From: an uncultured bacterium
GTDB taxonomy: Bacteria; Vulcanimicrobiota; Xenobia; Xenobiales; Xenobiaceae
Length of the DNA: 45,104 bases
Assembly: GCA_934644775.1 (NCBI GenBank)
Contig: CAKUDB010000022.1
Coordinates: forward strand, 1 to 45,104
Direction: 5' to 3'
Positions within the stretch are counted from its first letter, which is position 1. The number at the start of each line of letters is the position of its first letter. The notes under the pieces were generated by a model, which made no database searches, was not told the DNA's origin, and worked only from the letters and a program-made list of their open reading frames with translations. Positions 1-8,638 of the stretch are shown here, piece after piece. A program made the position numbers and the translations under genes.

Positions 1-723
1 AGCTACCGAATCGGTAAATTGGGCGTCGGAAGCTAAAGCCAAGTAAGTTTCGACTCGTCTAGGCATTAACTTGGCCGCCTCGTCTGGGGATAAGGAAAAA
101 ACTTTATCTAAAGTAAGATCGCGTACACCGTTACCGGCAAAACCTTCTACTATTAAATAGCAGCTGGATTTGCCTAAGGGGAAGCTGAGCCCCTCTTTAG
201 AGCCCAGGCGGGTTTTGCCATATCTATCTTGATATTGTTTAGTCTCTAATTTGCCCTCTGGAGAAGCCACGTAGACTTTAGTTGGTGTAGTATTAAAAAG
301 ATTATTTACGGAAACGTAAGGCGACCTTATGCGATCTGAATCGGAACTGTTGTTCATACCGTCGAAGCCTTGCTCTCCGTCTTCGTAGTTAAACTTTATG
401 CGGAAAAAAGACTTATGGCCATTAGCGGTAGTAAGCATACCGACGACGTTGCCGTTGCGCTCTTGGACGCTCAGACCTTTATTGGAGCTAGAAAGAACAT
501 TTTCTTTTTTGTCGCCGCGCCAAGTAATGTCGCTTTGCAAACAAGTAATAGCATACTGGACGCCTGATTGAGCGGCCATAAGGGCTTCTTCACGACCGTA
601 AAAATTAGAAGCTAGGCGCATACTACCCAGATTGGAGTAGACTACGGAGCTAAGCAGCATAATTACTAAGACGACTGTGAGCATGGTAGTGATAAGGACT
701 ATGCCGCGCTTATTTTTTAACAT
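1..723 (-). CDS. PilX-like type IV pilus/pseudopilin assembly protein (partial, 3' end off window)
   Basis: The frame is open from ATG at 723 to the window edge (241 codons, no stop), so the C-terminus is missing. The N-terminus reads MLKNKRGIVLITTMLTVVLV: a short basic stretch, then one hydrophobic helix (about residues 8-28). It is followed by FYGREEALMAAQSGVQYAI, which is typical of PilX/PulK-like minor-pilin N-terminal regions where a Glu and an 'A-x-SG-x-x-A' helix follow the membrane segment. Such proteins are minor components or priming factors of type IV pili or type II secretion pseudopili, inserted in the inner membrane through the N-terminal helix. The rest is polar with no motif I recognise. 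A strong Shine-Dalgarno (AGGAGGG) lies a few bases before the ATG and supports the start. It is divergent from the GH13 gene. Other pilus genes may follow beyond the window. The general class is fairly secure, the exact role is not. Confidence 0.7.
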   Translation of the reverse strand, partial: MLKNKRGIVLITTMLTVVLVIMLLSSVVYSNLGSMRLASNFYGREEALMAAQSGVQYAITCLQSDITWRGDKKENVLSSSNKGLSVQERNGNVVGMLTTANGHKSFFRIKFNYEDGEQGFDGMNNSSDSDRIRSPYVSVNNLFNTTPTKVYVASPEGKLETKQYQDRYGKTRLGSKEGLSFPLGKSSCYLIVEGFAGNGVRDLTLDKVFSLSPDEAAKLMPRRVETYLALASDAQFTDSVA

Positions 724-1000
724 ATACTGCCCTCCTTTACTTGAGCTTATTGGCACTGTTGATCAGATCCTATTCTTAGTGAGGTATTTTACTGGGTACC
801 CCTTTTTTGATATTGTTAGTCTCTGTCCTTTACCAATTTTTATAAAATTTTGGTGACCAGTCATAAAATCAAAAGGTACAAATTGATTAGTCTTTACCAA
901 AAAAATCAGATGTTACAAAGGAGTGAGCTTTTGGAAAAAATAACAAAATATATAAAAAATATACTTGTCTAGGTAGAAGAAACTTTGTACATTTGAGGCA
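724..1000. other. Divergent intergenic region, AT-rich
   Basis: This 277-base AT-rich spacer separates the pilus gene and the GH13 gene and must hold both promoters. A TTAGTC...TTTACCAA motif occurs twice (about 816-840 and 887-902), possibly an operator. A possible -35/-10 pair TTGTCT (965-970) and TACATT (988-993), with 17-base spacing, sits so close to the ATG at 1001 that the GH13 mRNA would be almost leaderless; this is weak. A Shine-Dalgarno-like AAAGGAG near 917 precedes a 13-codon TTG-started peptide ending at TAG about 972. No larger gene is seen. Confidence 0.4.
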
Positions 1001-4000
1001 ATGAATGGTAGGACTTTTTTCGTTGGCTTGGCCATTTGCTCGTTGCCTTGGGGCGGTAGCTTCAAAGCGGTGGCAACTCCGGGCGCCGATACTGTCGGTA
1101 GCGGTCGGGGTGCTAGGGCGTCGTCCGAAGTTAAGGCGTCAAAAGTTCTAGGGTTAGGTTGTTTAGAACAAAAAAATTTCGTCACCTACGTAGAAAAGAG
1201 TAAGGAATTGATGAATATAAATATAGAACGCTCTTCCGAATTATTCCGGGCCAGCTCTGTGGCACCTAACAATACTGCCCTCGCCTCTAAGCAAATGGCT
1301 CCCCAGGCGTCGGCTCCGGCTGTTCCTATAGATAGCTTCTCTTTAAATAGCAGCGAGAGCCAAGAAGCTGCCGCCGCTCCCAAAATGCAAGTTGCTCAAG
1401 CTAAGGTCGAGGCTAAGGCTCAAGTAAAAGCTGAAACGCCCTCCGTACAGACTGAGGGAAGTGATAAAAAGCAAATCCTTTTCCAATTTGACAGTCGGGG
1501 TTGTCCTCAAGTAGATCTTAGCAATATTGGCCTTAAGGGCTCCTTTAACGATCAGACCGGTCTTTACGATCAGCACTGGAATGGCGACAAAGTTATTCCT
1601 ATGCACGATGATGGTAAAAATGGTGATGCTGTCGCTGGAGATGGTATCTTTACCGCTGCCGTCGATCTTAAGACGGGACAAAATCAACAATTTAGTTGGG
1701 GCGTAGTAGGTGATATTGCCGGTAAAGATGGTAAGGTACAAAACGCTCAATGGTTAGTTATGAGCGAAACTAATCCCAACTTTAATTTAGAAGATTCTCC
1801 TATCCAAACTTACGCTCCCGTACAAACCCACCTCTTCGGAGTACACAAAGAAGGCGAAGATGGCGTCCGCTTCCAGACTTGGTCTCCGGAAATGGGTAAA
1901 GGCGATTTAGCCAATTACAAGCTTTACGTAGAAATAAGCGATCCCCAGACAGGCAAAGTGGAAGAGCATCTGCCCATGGAAAAAGATGAGCAGAATGGCA
2001 CCTGGACACTTACTCAAAACGAGGGCTGGAGCAAGCTTAAAGGTAAAACTTACCAGTATGCCGCTTTAAATGAAAAAGGCGAAGTCTTGAAAAATAGTTG
2101 GGGCGGTGAAGTTCGCTATTCCGATCCTCACGCTCGCTATTTACAGGGCGAACAGCGCGGCTTAGAGCGTATCTTTGTCGATCCAGTAATGGGTTTCGAA
2201 GTTGGCTGGTACGACGATAGTGGTAAAGGTGGCCCCAACTATGCCGACGATCCTCAGTGGGGACGTTTTACGGTCGACTCTCACCCCAATGCCGAGAGCG
2301 TGCGTTTAGTTTTGCGTGACGAGAATGGCAAACAACTCAATAAGCAAGAGCTTTTAGATCGTTTAGGTAAGCCTGAGCGTATCCCTTACGATCAAGCTTC
2401 GCCAGCTGACAAACACGACGTAGACGTCTTGCGCAATTGGAAGTTAGACAAAACTGAGCCTATCGATAAGTATGCTTGGACTAATAGCGTCAACGAAGAT
2501 GGCTCTATCGATATGAATCGCGTCGACAGTCCCGGTGCCGGTACCGCTTGGGTGACGGCCGTCAACAATTTCCCCAAATTAGTCGGTATGCAATATGAAT
2601 ACCAAATTGTGGAAGATGGCAAGTTGGTCGGCGATATTAATGGAGACGGCCAGCTAAGCAGCCAAGAGCGTATCGCCACTCCCTTTAACGATCCTTACAC
2701 CAACGTCATTCAGCCCAAGCCCGGTTCGGCTCGCAAGTCTTTAATTCGCGAATCTAGCTTCGAGTTCCAGTATGATAACGTGCCTCGTCGCCAGACCAAT
2801 CATAACAACTTCGTAATTTACGAAGCCCACGTCGGTTCGTTCATGAGCTCTAAGGACAACTCCGTTCCGGCCACCTTTGAGGATATGATTAACAACCTCG
2901 ACTATTTTGCCTCTTTGGGTATCGACACTATCGAGCTTATGCCTACCAACGAATTTGGAGCTAAGCGCGATTGGGGCTACACTCCCGACTATTACTATGC
3001 CGGTGCGGCCAGCTACGGCTTCGAAATGGATCGCCAAGCAGCTTTAGATCGCAAGCTCATTACCGAAGACGAGCAACCTGGTGCCAAGAGTGTTTGGATT
3101 TCCGGTACCGACGCTATGAAGCTCTTTGTCGATGAAAGTCACAAGCGGGGCTTTAATGTTATGGCCGATGTGGTCTATAACCACACTTCCGGCAAGCCCG
3201 ACGCCGACGATCCTTTAGGTCGTATCGACGGTGGTAAGCGCTCATTCTTTAACTGGTGGCAGCAAGGCGAGTCTTGCACTCCTTGGGGTGCCAAGCCCAA
3301 TTTTGCCAACCAAAGTGTCAAAGATTTCTACTCTGACAACGCCGTACAACAAGTGGCCGAATTTGGTTTCGACGGTATTCGCTTCGACTTTACTCAAGTG
3401 TTGCACTCTACAGGCAATTCTGCCGAGCAAATTGAGGGTATGAATACTTTGCGCCAGATTAACCGCTCTTTGCGTCTAATTAAGCCCGACGTCTACACCG
3501 TAGCCGAAGACTTCAGTGGCAGTTGGTTAGTGGCCGCCGATCTGGACAAATCGGAAACTCAGGGCTCTGGTCAGGGTAGCTGGGAAAAGAAAGGTATGGG
3601 CTTTAGCGGCGTCTGGAACGATCGTTTCCATGACGACTTGTTAGAAATGGCTCAAGGCGTAGGTAATGCCGATCGCTTAATGGAGGCCATTACTTGCCAT
3701 GTGGGCGTCACCGACTGGAGTAGGGCCGTAACTTACGCTCACAGCCACGACGAGGTGGGCAATACTGGCAACTGGATCCACCGTGGCGCGGCTGCTTCCA
3801 AAGATGACGAAGCTGTCAAGCAGCCTTTCCCTAGGGCTATTGCTCGCACCGCTTCGGCTATCACTTTAACTGGCCCTGGTGTGCCCATGCTCTTCCAAGG
3901 CGAAGAGTTTTTGGCCAACAACGACTTTAAGCATGGTTTAACTTCTACTTGGGGAGCCGATATGAGCTGGATTAAATTCCCAGTTACTCCCGATAAGTTG

Positions 4001-4495
4001 GACAACTTTGCTAAGTGTGCCGCTATGGATAATTCTTCTCGCGAAGTAGAGCGCTCGCGCATGAGTGCCGACGAGCAGAAGTTGTTCGATCGCTATTGCC
4101 AAATGAATTCTGAGCAAAAGAAGCAAGCTGAAGATCTGGCTAACCAAGTCGGTCAGTTTACTTTAACTCGCGATTTGGTCTCTTTGCGCCGTACCTCTTC
4201 CGCTTTCAATGCTACCGGCAATATCAGTCGCGTCTATACTCACAACGACGACAGGGTGTTGGCTTGGAAACGGGATAACGGCGGCTCCGATGAGTTTGTG
4301 GTAGTGTCTAACTTCGCTAATACGGATCGCTCCGGTTATCGTATGGAATTGCCTCCCGGTCAGTGGAAAGAGATCTTTAATACTAATGCTCGTTGCTACG
4401 GTGGCACCGGTACGGGTAACGGTGGCCATACTGTAAGCTCTGGCAATGGTATCTTCCTTCCCGCTGGCTCTACTATTGTTTTGAAGAAGCAATAG
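1001..4495 (+). CDS. Exported multidomain GH13 alpha-glucan enzyme (branching/debranching type)
   Basis: This 1164-residue protein belongs to the alpha-amylase superfamily. Residues 1-27 look like a signal peptide, followed by an Ala/Ser/Lys-rich linker to about 155. A beta-domain (about 156-250) and an isoamylase/CBM48-like E-set (about 275 on) come next. The GH13 barrel starts near 605. Its four conserved regions are present: DVVYNH (D723-H728), GIRFDF with nucleophile D796, AED with acid/base E836, and HDE with D917. Enzymes of this family act on alpha-1,4/1,6-glucans; the layout resembles branching enzymes, trehalohydrolases and isoamylases more than simple alpha-amylases, and the exact activity cannot be fixed. 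A perfect EF-hand-like loop (D545, N547, D549, Q551, S553, E556) lies in an insertion before the barrel. There is no strong Shine-Dalgarno; an in-frame TAG lies upstream, so ATG 1001 is the best start. It is monocistronic with its own terminator. Confidence 0.85.
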   Translation: MNGRTFFVGLAICSLPWGGSFKAVATPGADTVGSGRGARASSEVKASKVLGLGCLEQKNFVTYVEKSKELMNINIERSSELFRASSVAPNNTALASKQMAPQASAPAVPIDSFSLNSSESQEAAAAPKMQVAQAKVEAKAQVKAETPSVQTEGSDKKQILFQFDSRGCPQVDLSNIGLKGSFNDQTGLYDQHWNGDKVIPMHDDGKNGDAVAGDGIFTAAVDLKTGQNQQFSWGVVGDIAGKDGKVQNAQWLVMSETNPNFNLEDSPIQTYAPVQTHLFGVHKEGEDGVRFQTWSPEMGKGDLANYKLYVEISDPQTGKVEEHLPMEKDEQNGTWTLTQNEGWSKLKGKTYQYAALNEKGEVLKNSWGGEVRYSDPHARYLQGEQRGLERIFVDPVMGFEVGWYDDSGKGGPNYADDPQWGRFTVDSHPNAESVRLVLRDENGKQLNKQELLDRLGKPERIPYDQASPADKHDVDVLRNWKLDKTEPIDKYAWTNSVNEDGSIDMNRVDSPGAGTAWVTAVNNFPKLVGMQYEYQIVEDGKLVGDINGDGQLSSQERIATPFNDPYTNVIQPKPGSARKSLIRESSFEFQYDNVPRRQTNHNNFVIYEAHVGSFMSSKDNSVPATFEDMINNLDYFASLGIDTIELMPTNEFGAKRDWGYTPDYYYAGAASYGFEMDRQAALDRKLITEDEQPGAKSVWISGTDAMKLFVDESHKRGFNVMADVVYNHTSGKPDADDPLGRIDGGKRSFFNWWQQGESCTPWGAKPNFANQSVKDFYSDNAVQQVAEFGFDGIRFDFTQVLHSTGNSAEQIEGMNTLRQINRSLRLIKPDVYTVAEDFSGSWLVAADLDKSETQGSGQGSWEKKGMGFSGVWNDRFHDDLLEMAQGVGNADRLMEAITCHVGVTDWSRAVTYAHSHDEVGNTGNWIHRGAAASKDDEAVKQPFPRAIARTASAITLTGPGVPMLFQGEEFLANNDFKHGLTSTWGADMSWIKFPVTPDKLDNFAKCAAMDNSSREVERSRMSADEQKLFDRYCQMNSEQKKQAEDLANQVGQFTLTRDLVSLRRTSSAFNATGNISRVYTHNDDRVLAWKRDNGGSDEFVVVSNFANTDRSGYRMELPPGQWKEIFNTNARCYGGTGTGNGGHTVSSGNGIFLPAGSTIVLKKQ

Positions 4496-4560
4496 TAGCT
4501 AGAAAGGTTAGTTGGTGGGCTGGACTCAAGGGCTCGGCTCACCTAGTTTATTAGAATAAA

Positions 4561-4598
4561 AAAATAACGGTCGTTGGCTAGCGACCGTTATTTTTTTG
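4561..4598. terminator. Bidirectional Rho-independent terminator
   Basis: An 11-base inverted repeat (AATAACGGTCG / CGACCGTTATT) with an eight-base loop is flanked by an A-run on the left and a T-run on the right. It can terminate both the GH13 gene (+) and the convergent operon ending at 4617 (-). Confidence 0.9.
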
Positions 4599-4616
4599 CT
4601 AAAATTGGCGAATAGA

Positions 4617-5243
4617 TTAGGCTCTAACGAAAGGATTGTGCTTCTTTTCGTAGCCTACGCTGCTTTGAGAGCCGTGGCCGGGATAGAGAATCGTATTCTC
4701 AGGCAAGGAATAAACCTTATTTTTTATAGAGTTTATTAGGGCAACATGATCGCCATCATGGAAGTCGGTACGCCCTACCGAGCCGTGGAAGATAGTATCG
4801 CCGCAAAAAGCGTGTTTGTCACAAACTAAGATCTGACCGCCCGGAGTATGGCCAGGAGTATGGAGCACCTTAAATTCTAAGTCTCCAGCTTTAAATATCT
4901 GGCCGTCCTCTAAAGTTCCACTAATTTGAGGAACTTCGGGGCAGACTAAACCTAATTCTACAGCGTCGCTTTTACATCTATTTACCGCTTTGACATCTTG
5001 GCTGTGTACATAGAGAGGTAAGTGCAAGTCTTTCTCTAGCTGGGCGGCACCAATAAGGTGATCGCAGTGGCCGTGAGTAAGTAAAATAGCTTTTATATCG
5101 AGGCCGTAAGCTTTGATAGTGCGCTCAAGTTCAGGAGCATTGTCGCCGGGATCGATAATGACGCCGACGTGGTGATCGTCGTACACTAAGTAACAATTAG
5201 TGCCAAAAGCTCCTACGACTTTGGTAATAATATTTACTGACAT
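4617..5243 (-). CDS. Metallo-beta-lactamase-fold hydrolase, glyoxalase II-like
   Basis: This 208-residue cytosolic protein has the full metal site of the glyoxalase II/YcbL branch: T-H-G-H-C-D-H (H57, H59, D61, H62), HTPGHTPGG (H132), FCGDTIF (D149) and YPGHG (H190). The family usually hydrolyses thioesters such as S-lactoylglutathione, but short single-domain members act on varied substrates. The C-terminal helical domain of true glyoxalase II is absent. It is the last gene of a four-gene minus-strand operon, 28 bases after the amidase. AAGGAG lies 8 bases before the ATG and fixes the start. The family call is firm; the substrate is unknown. Confidence 0.88.
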   Translation of the reverse strand: MSVNIITKVVGAFGTNCYLVYDDHHVGVIIDPGDNAPELERTIKAYGLDIKAILLTHGHCDHLIGAAQLEKDLHLPLYVHSQDVKAVNRCKSDAVELGLVCPEVPQISGTLEDGQIFKAGDLEFKVLHTPGHTPGGQILVCDKHAFCGDTIFHGSVGRTDFHDGDHVALINSIKNKVYSLPENTILYPGHGSQSSVGYEKKHNPFVRA

Positions 5244-5271
5244 ATTTTTAGGCTCCTTAAGGGGGGCTTAG

Positions 5272-6648
5272 TTAAGTGAAGTTTAATTGGGGGAAGGGAG
5301 AGAGCTCTTCGAAACGTTTGGCTACTTCCAATACGAAACGATCGCTGCCGCGTGGGCCAACTATTTGCAAGCCGATAGGTAAGCCTGCGGAACTTAAGCC
5401 AGCCGGAACGGTAATAGCCGGCTGACCAGTTAAGTTGAAGGGGTAAGTAAAGGGAGTCCAGCCAAAGAGAGTGGAGATCTTACGGTCGTTGATCTTTTCA
5501 GGACGCTCCAATTTACTATCAAAAGCTTCTAGCGGCATAGTCGGAGTAATCATTAAGTCGTAACGCTCGAAGAATTTATCCATAGTATAGTAGAGTTGGG
5601 TGCGCTTAATAGAGTCTTTACTATACATATAAGCGGGAAGCTTCATGCCTTCTTCGATAATATCGACCATTTCAGGGGTAAGCAAAGCTTTGGTCTCTTC
5701 GCTTAAAGGGGCGTAACGGGAAGCGTATACCGTATTCCAAATATTAAGTTCTAAAGGCTCGGGATCTTCCTCAATAGGCGGATTCTCTTGGCTGACGGTA
5801 TAGCCGAGTTGAGTAAACTTTTGGGCTGCTTGGCTGACGATTTGAGCCACCTCGTCTTCTACGGGAGCATAATTTAAGTTGGGGCTGTAAGCTATATGTA
5901 ATTTATCTAGAGCCGACTTAGGCCAATCGTAAGGGCTCATGCTTAAGTTGTCATGAGAGCTAGCTCCAGCCAAAACTTCGAAGAGTAGGGCTGCTTCGTC
6001 GACGTGGCGGGCAATGGGGCCGGTATGGCTTAAAGTATAATACAAATCGGGAATGGGATAACGGGGAACCATAGCGAAGCTGGGCTTAAAACCGACTACG
6101 CCACAGAAAGAAGCCGGAATGCGAATAGAACCAGCCCCGTCGGTACCTTCGGCAATAGGCACCAAGTTGGCCGCCACTGCACTAGCCGAACCGCCGCTGG
6201 AGCCGCCAGCATGGCGCTCTAAGTTCCAAGGATTGAGAGTAGGGCCAAAAACTCTATTGTTAGTTATTCCTTTGTAGCCAAATTCTGGAGTGTTAGTTTT
6301 GCCCAAAATAATCGCGCCAGCTTGGCGAATGCGGCTGACCGAGATAGAGTCGAAGTCGGGTATATTATCTTTCAAAGTGAGGGAACCGCAAGTTGTGCGC
6401 ATTCCCTTAGTGTAGGAAAGATCTTTTATAGCCACGGGAACGCCGTGTAAAGGGCCTATCGCTTCTGCTTTTTCGGCTCGGCGGGCTTGTTCTAAAGCTC
6501 CTTCGCTATCTAAAGTAATGAAAGCATTTACTTTAGAGTTGAGTTTGTCTATGCGCTCAAGGTAAGCTTGGGTGACTTCTACGGGGGATAATTTCTTTTC
6601 TCTTATAAGTTGGGCCAGCTCGGTGGCTCTAAGATCGCAAATATTCAT
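5272..6648 (-). CDS. Amidase signature family hydrolase
   Basis: This 458-residue protein has the amidase-signature Ser-cisSer-Lys machinery: K75 in PVAIKDL, the GGSSGGSA loop (S150/S151) and nucleophile S174 in GAGSIRIP. Family members hydrolyse C-N amide bonds; they include GatA, 6-aminohexanoate-cyclic-dimer hydrolase and acylamidases. It is unlikely to be GatA because no gatB or gatC is adjacent, and the C-terminal half (residues 300-400) looks more like the general amidases. No signal peptide is seen, so it is probably cytosolic. It lies 18 bases after endonuclease III and 28 before the MBL-fold gene, so it is co-transcribed with them. The substrate cannot be told. Confidence 0.88.
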   Translation of the reverse strand: MNICDLRATELAQLIREKKLSPVEVTQAYLERIDKLNSKVNAFITLDSEGALEQARRAEKAEAIGPLHGVPVAIKDLSYTKGMRTTCGSLTLKDNIPDFDSISVSRIRQAGAIILGKTNTPEFGYKGITNNRVFGPTLNPWNLERHAGGSSGGSASAVAANLVPIAEGTDGAGSIRIPASFCGVVGFKPSFAMVPRYPIPDLYYTLSHTGPIARHVDEAALLFEVLAGASSHDNLSMSPYDWPKSALDKLHIAYSPNLNYAPVEDEVAQIVSQAAQKFTQLGYTVSQENPPIEEDPEPLELNIWNTVYASRYAPLSEETKALLTPEMVDIIEEGMKLPAYMYSKDSIKRTQLYYTMDKFFERYDLMITPTMPLEAFDSKLERPEKINDRKISTLFGWTPFTYPFNLTGQPAITVPAGLSSAGLPIGLQIVGPRGSDRFVLEVAKRFEELSPFPQLNFT

Positions 6649-6666
6649 ATCGGCCTATTTGCCAAG

Positions 6667-7338
6667 TTAAAGCGCCTCTTCCTGCTTGGAAGTCGATTCA
6701 TGGACAGCAGGGGTAGCTTGGCTTAGTTGGCTGCAAACTGGACATTGGTCACTGTTGTGGCCCAAAGCTGGGCAATAAGTGCGGCCACAATCGATAAATT
6801 GAAGATGGCGTTTCCCCCACTCTTGAGGGGGAAAGAGTTGCTTAAGATCATTTTCAACTTGTTTGGGCGTTTGGCCTTGGGAGAGCCCCCAGCGCCTAGC
6901 TAAGCGAAAGATATGGGTATCTACAGGAAAAGCTGGTAAATTAAAGGCTTGTAACCTTACTACTGAAGCCGTCTTGTGGCCTACGCCGGCAAGACTTTCT
7001 AAGCTGGGAAAATCGGTCGGTACCTGGCCGGAAAACTTTTCCAAAAGCTGGCGACACATAATTTTTAAGTATTTGGCTTTGTTTTTAGCTAGGCCTAAGG
7101 CGTAAATATATTGATAAATCTCTTCTTGACTGAGTTTATCCATCTTTTCCGGCGTATCGGCTGTGCTAAATAGCTTGGCTGTAGCTTTATTTACTCGTTC
7201 GTCGGTACACTGGGCAGAAAGTATAACGGCAACCAATAAAGTGAAAGGGCTGTAAAAAATAAGGCTGGGCTGCGGATTGGGAAAAAGCTCGTCTAGCTTA
7301 GCGCCAACGAGTGCGCCTCTCTCAGCAATAGTTGACAT
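6667..7338 (-). CDS. nth: Endonuclease III-like DNA glycosylase/AP lyase
   Basis: This 223-residue base-excision-repair enzyme removes oxidised pyrimidines and nicks abasic sites. It shows LSAQCTDERVN (about 40-50), the helix-hairpin-helix LAGVGHKTA with catalytic Lys122, and VDTHIFRLARRWGL with catalytic Asp140. The C-terminal cysteines are C184, C189, C199 and C202, a C-x4-C-x9-C-x2-C spacing, instead of the usual C-x6-C-x2-C-x5-C of the 4Fe-4S cluster. The last canonical cysteine is absent, so the cluster may be changed or lost. It is the second gene of the operon, 17 bases after the site-2 protease gene. Confidence 0.92.
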   Translation of the reverse strand: MSTIAERGALVGAKLDELFPNPQPSLIFYSPFTLLVAVILSAQCTDERVNKATAKLFSTADTPEKMDKLSQEEIYQYIYALGLAKNKAKYLKIMCRQLLEKFSGQVPTDFPSLESLAGVGHKTASVVRLQAFNLPAFPVDTHIFRLARRWGLSQGQTPKQVENDLKQLFPPQEWGKRHLQFIDCGRTYCPALGHNSDQCPVCSQLSQATPAVHESTSKQEEAL

Positions 7339-7355
7339 GGGCTCTTCTCTTTCGT

Positions 7356-8414
7356 CTATTTTATATCGACAATTTTAAGGCCGTCGTTGTTGGTCGAGGC
7401 CCCTTGAGGCTCGCTCGAGCTGTTATTGTCGCTCTCTTCGCCGTCAGAAACGAACTCGGCGTCTATAATTTTGCCTTCACCAGGAAAATGGGGGCGCTGA
7501 TTGGGGTGTACCGAACCTTCGGCAATGATATATTCGGGAACTCTATCTCCGTCTGGCTCGGTAGCGTAAGATGAAGCTTGGTCAGGGCCAAAATTGATAG
7601 GGGTGTTGGGATTGAGGCCACTCATGCCGAGGATATGGCTCATGACATTGCCCATAGTGCCTAAACCTAAGCCAAAAAGATCGGCAATACTGGCTGTGCC
7701 TTCTTTTACTCGGCGCATACGCTCTAACATGATGGCTTGATTGAGCTCTTGAGTGCCGCTCCACCAGATAAAAATAGCAATGATAATGAGCATATGATTG
7801 TAGCCAGCGCCATAGATAGCCATAATGATGGCACAAGCTCGACCGATACTGACAGCTTTGTCTGTAGCGGTAAGGAAGTCGTATTTTTTAGATAAGAAAC
7901 CACGCAGTACCCGGCCGCCGTCCATGGGAAAAGCTGGAATTAAGTTAAAGGCCATTAAGACGATATTACTCCACATAAACCAATAGAGAGTTTCCAGGCC
8001 ATATATTTTGACTATAGGAATAAAGTTGGCGGCCCAATAGGGAACGAAGAGAAAGTTTATAAAAAGATAAGTAGCCAGAGCTAAGACAAAATTGACGGCT
8101 GGCCCTGCCAATGCTATCAAGATCTCTTGGCGTGGCGTTTTAGGTAAGCCTTGCAAAGTGGCTACTCCACCAAAAGGCCACAAAGTTATATCTCGGGTGG
8201 AAATACCGAAGCGTCTGGCTGTTAAAGCATGGCCATATTCATGTAAAGTTACGATAGCAAAAACGATTAAGGTAAAAAATAGACTGACTAAACTGGTAGT
8301 CCAATCATTTTTGGCTCCTCGAGAAAGAAAGATCCAGACTAGCAAGAGCACGAAGGTAAAGTGAACATAAATATCAATACCCCACAATTTTGCTAATTTA
8401 AATGACCAACGCAT
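7356..8414 (-). CDS. Site-2 protease family M50 intramembrane metalloprotease
   Basis: This 352-residue membrane protein has the zinc motif HEYGH (H58, E59, H62) inside a transmembrane helix and the third ligand in FPMDGGR (D165). Several hydrophobic helices span residues 10-215. This resembles the compact Rip/SpoIVFB-like branch without a PDZ domain. Members cut transmembrane substrates such as anti-sigma factors. About 100 C-terminal residues (250 on) are polar, Gly/Asn/Ser-rich and probably disordered. First gene of the operon M50, nth, amidase, MBL-fold; the promoter must lie in 8415-8546. AGGAAA about ten bases upstream supports the ATG. The substrate is unknown. Confidence 0.9.
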   Translation of the reverse strand: MRWSFKLAKLWGIDIYVHFTFVLLLVWIFLSRGAKNDWTTSLVSLFFTLIVFAIVTLHEYGHALTARRFGISTRDITLWPFGGVATLQGLPKTPRQEILIALAGPAVNFVLALATYLFINFLFVPYWAANFIPIVKIYGLETLYWFMWSNIVLMAFNLIPAFPMDGGRVLRGFLSKKYDFLTATDKAVSIGRACAIIMAIYGAGYNHMLIIIAIFIWWSGTQELNQAIMLERMRRVKEGTASIADLFGLGLGTMGNVMSHILGMSGLNPNTPINFGPDQASSYATEPDGDRVPEYIIAEGSVHPNQRPHFPGEGKIIDAEFVSDGEESDNNSSSEPQGASTNNDGLKIVDIK

Positions 8415-8536
8415 AAAATTTGTGTTTCCTGTTCTTGGCTAAGAGCTAATTGAGTTTGCAAAGACGGCGCAAGCCTCTTGGGCTCATTCTAACATAGAAG
8501 TATTAGCGATTAGTTTGCACTATGTTGGAATTGAAA

Positions 8537-8609
8537 CAAAATAAAAGCCTCGCCCACTATCCAACAACATTTATAATTTGGAACTGTTGCTCCTCTATAT
8601 GGGCGAGGC
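8537..8609 (-). terminator. Rho-independent terminator with large loop
   Basis: The 10-base stem GCCTCGCCCA (8547-8556) / TGGGCGAGGC (8600-8609) encloses a 43-base loop that itself contains a small CAACA/TGTTG stem. On the minus strand it is followed by a T-rich stretch (TTTTATTTTG). It should end transcription of the zinc-ribbon gene before the M50 operon. Confidence 0.75.
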
Positions 8610-8638
8610 CTATTTGTCTATTCATTATCTTAGATAGT

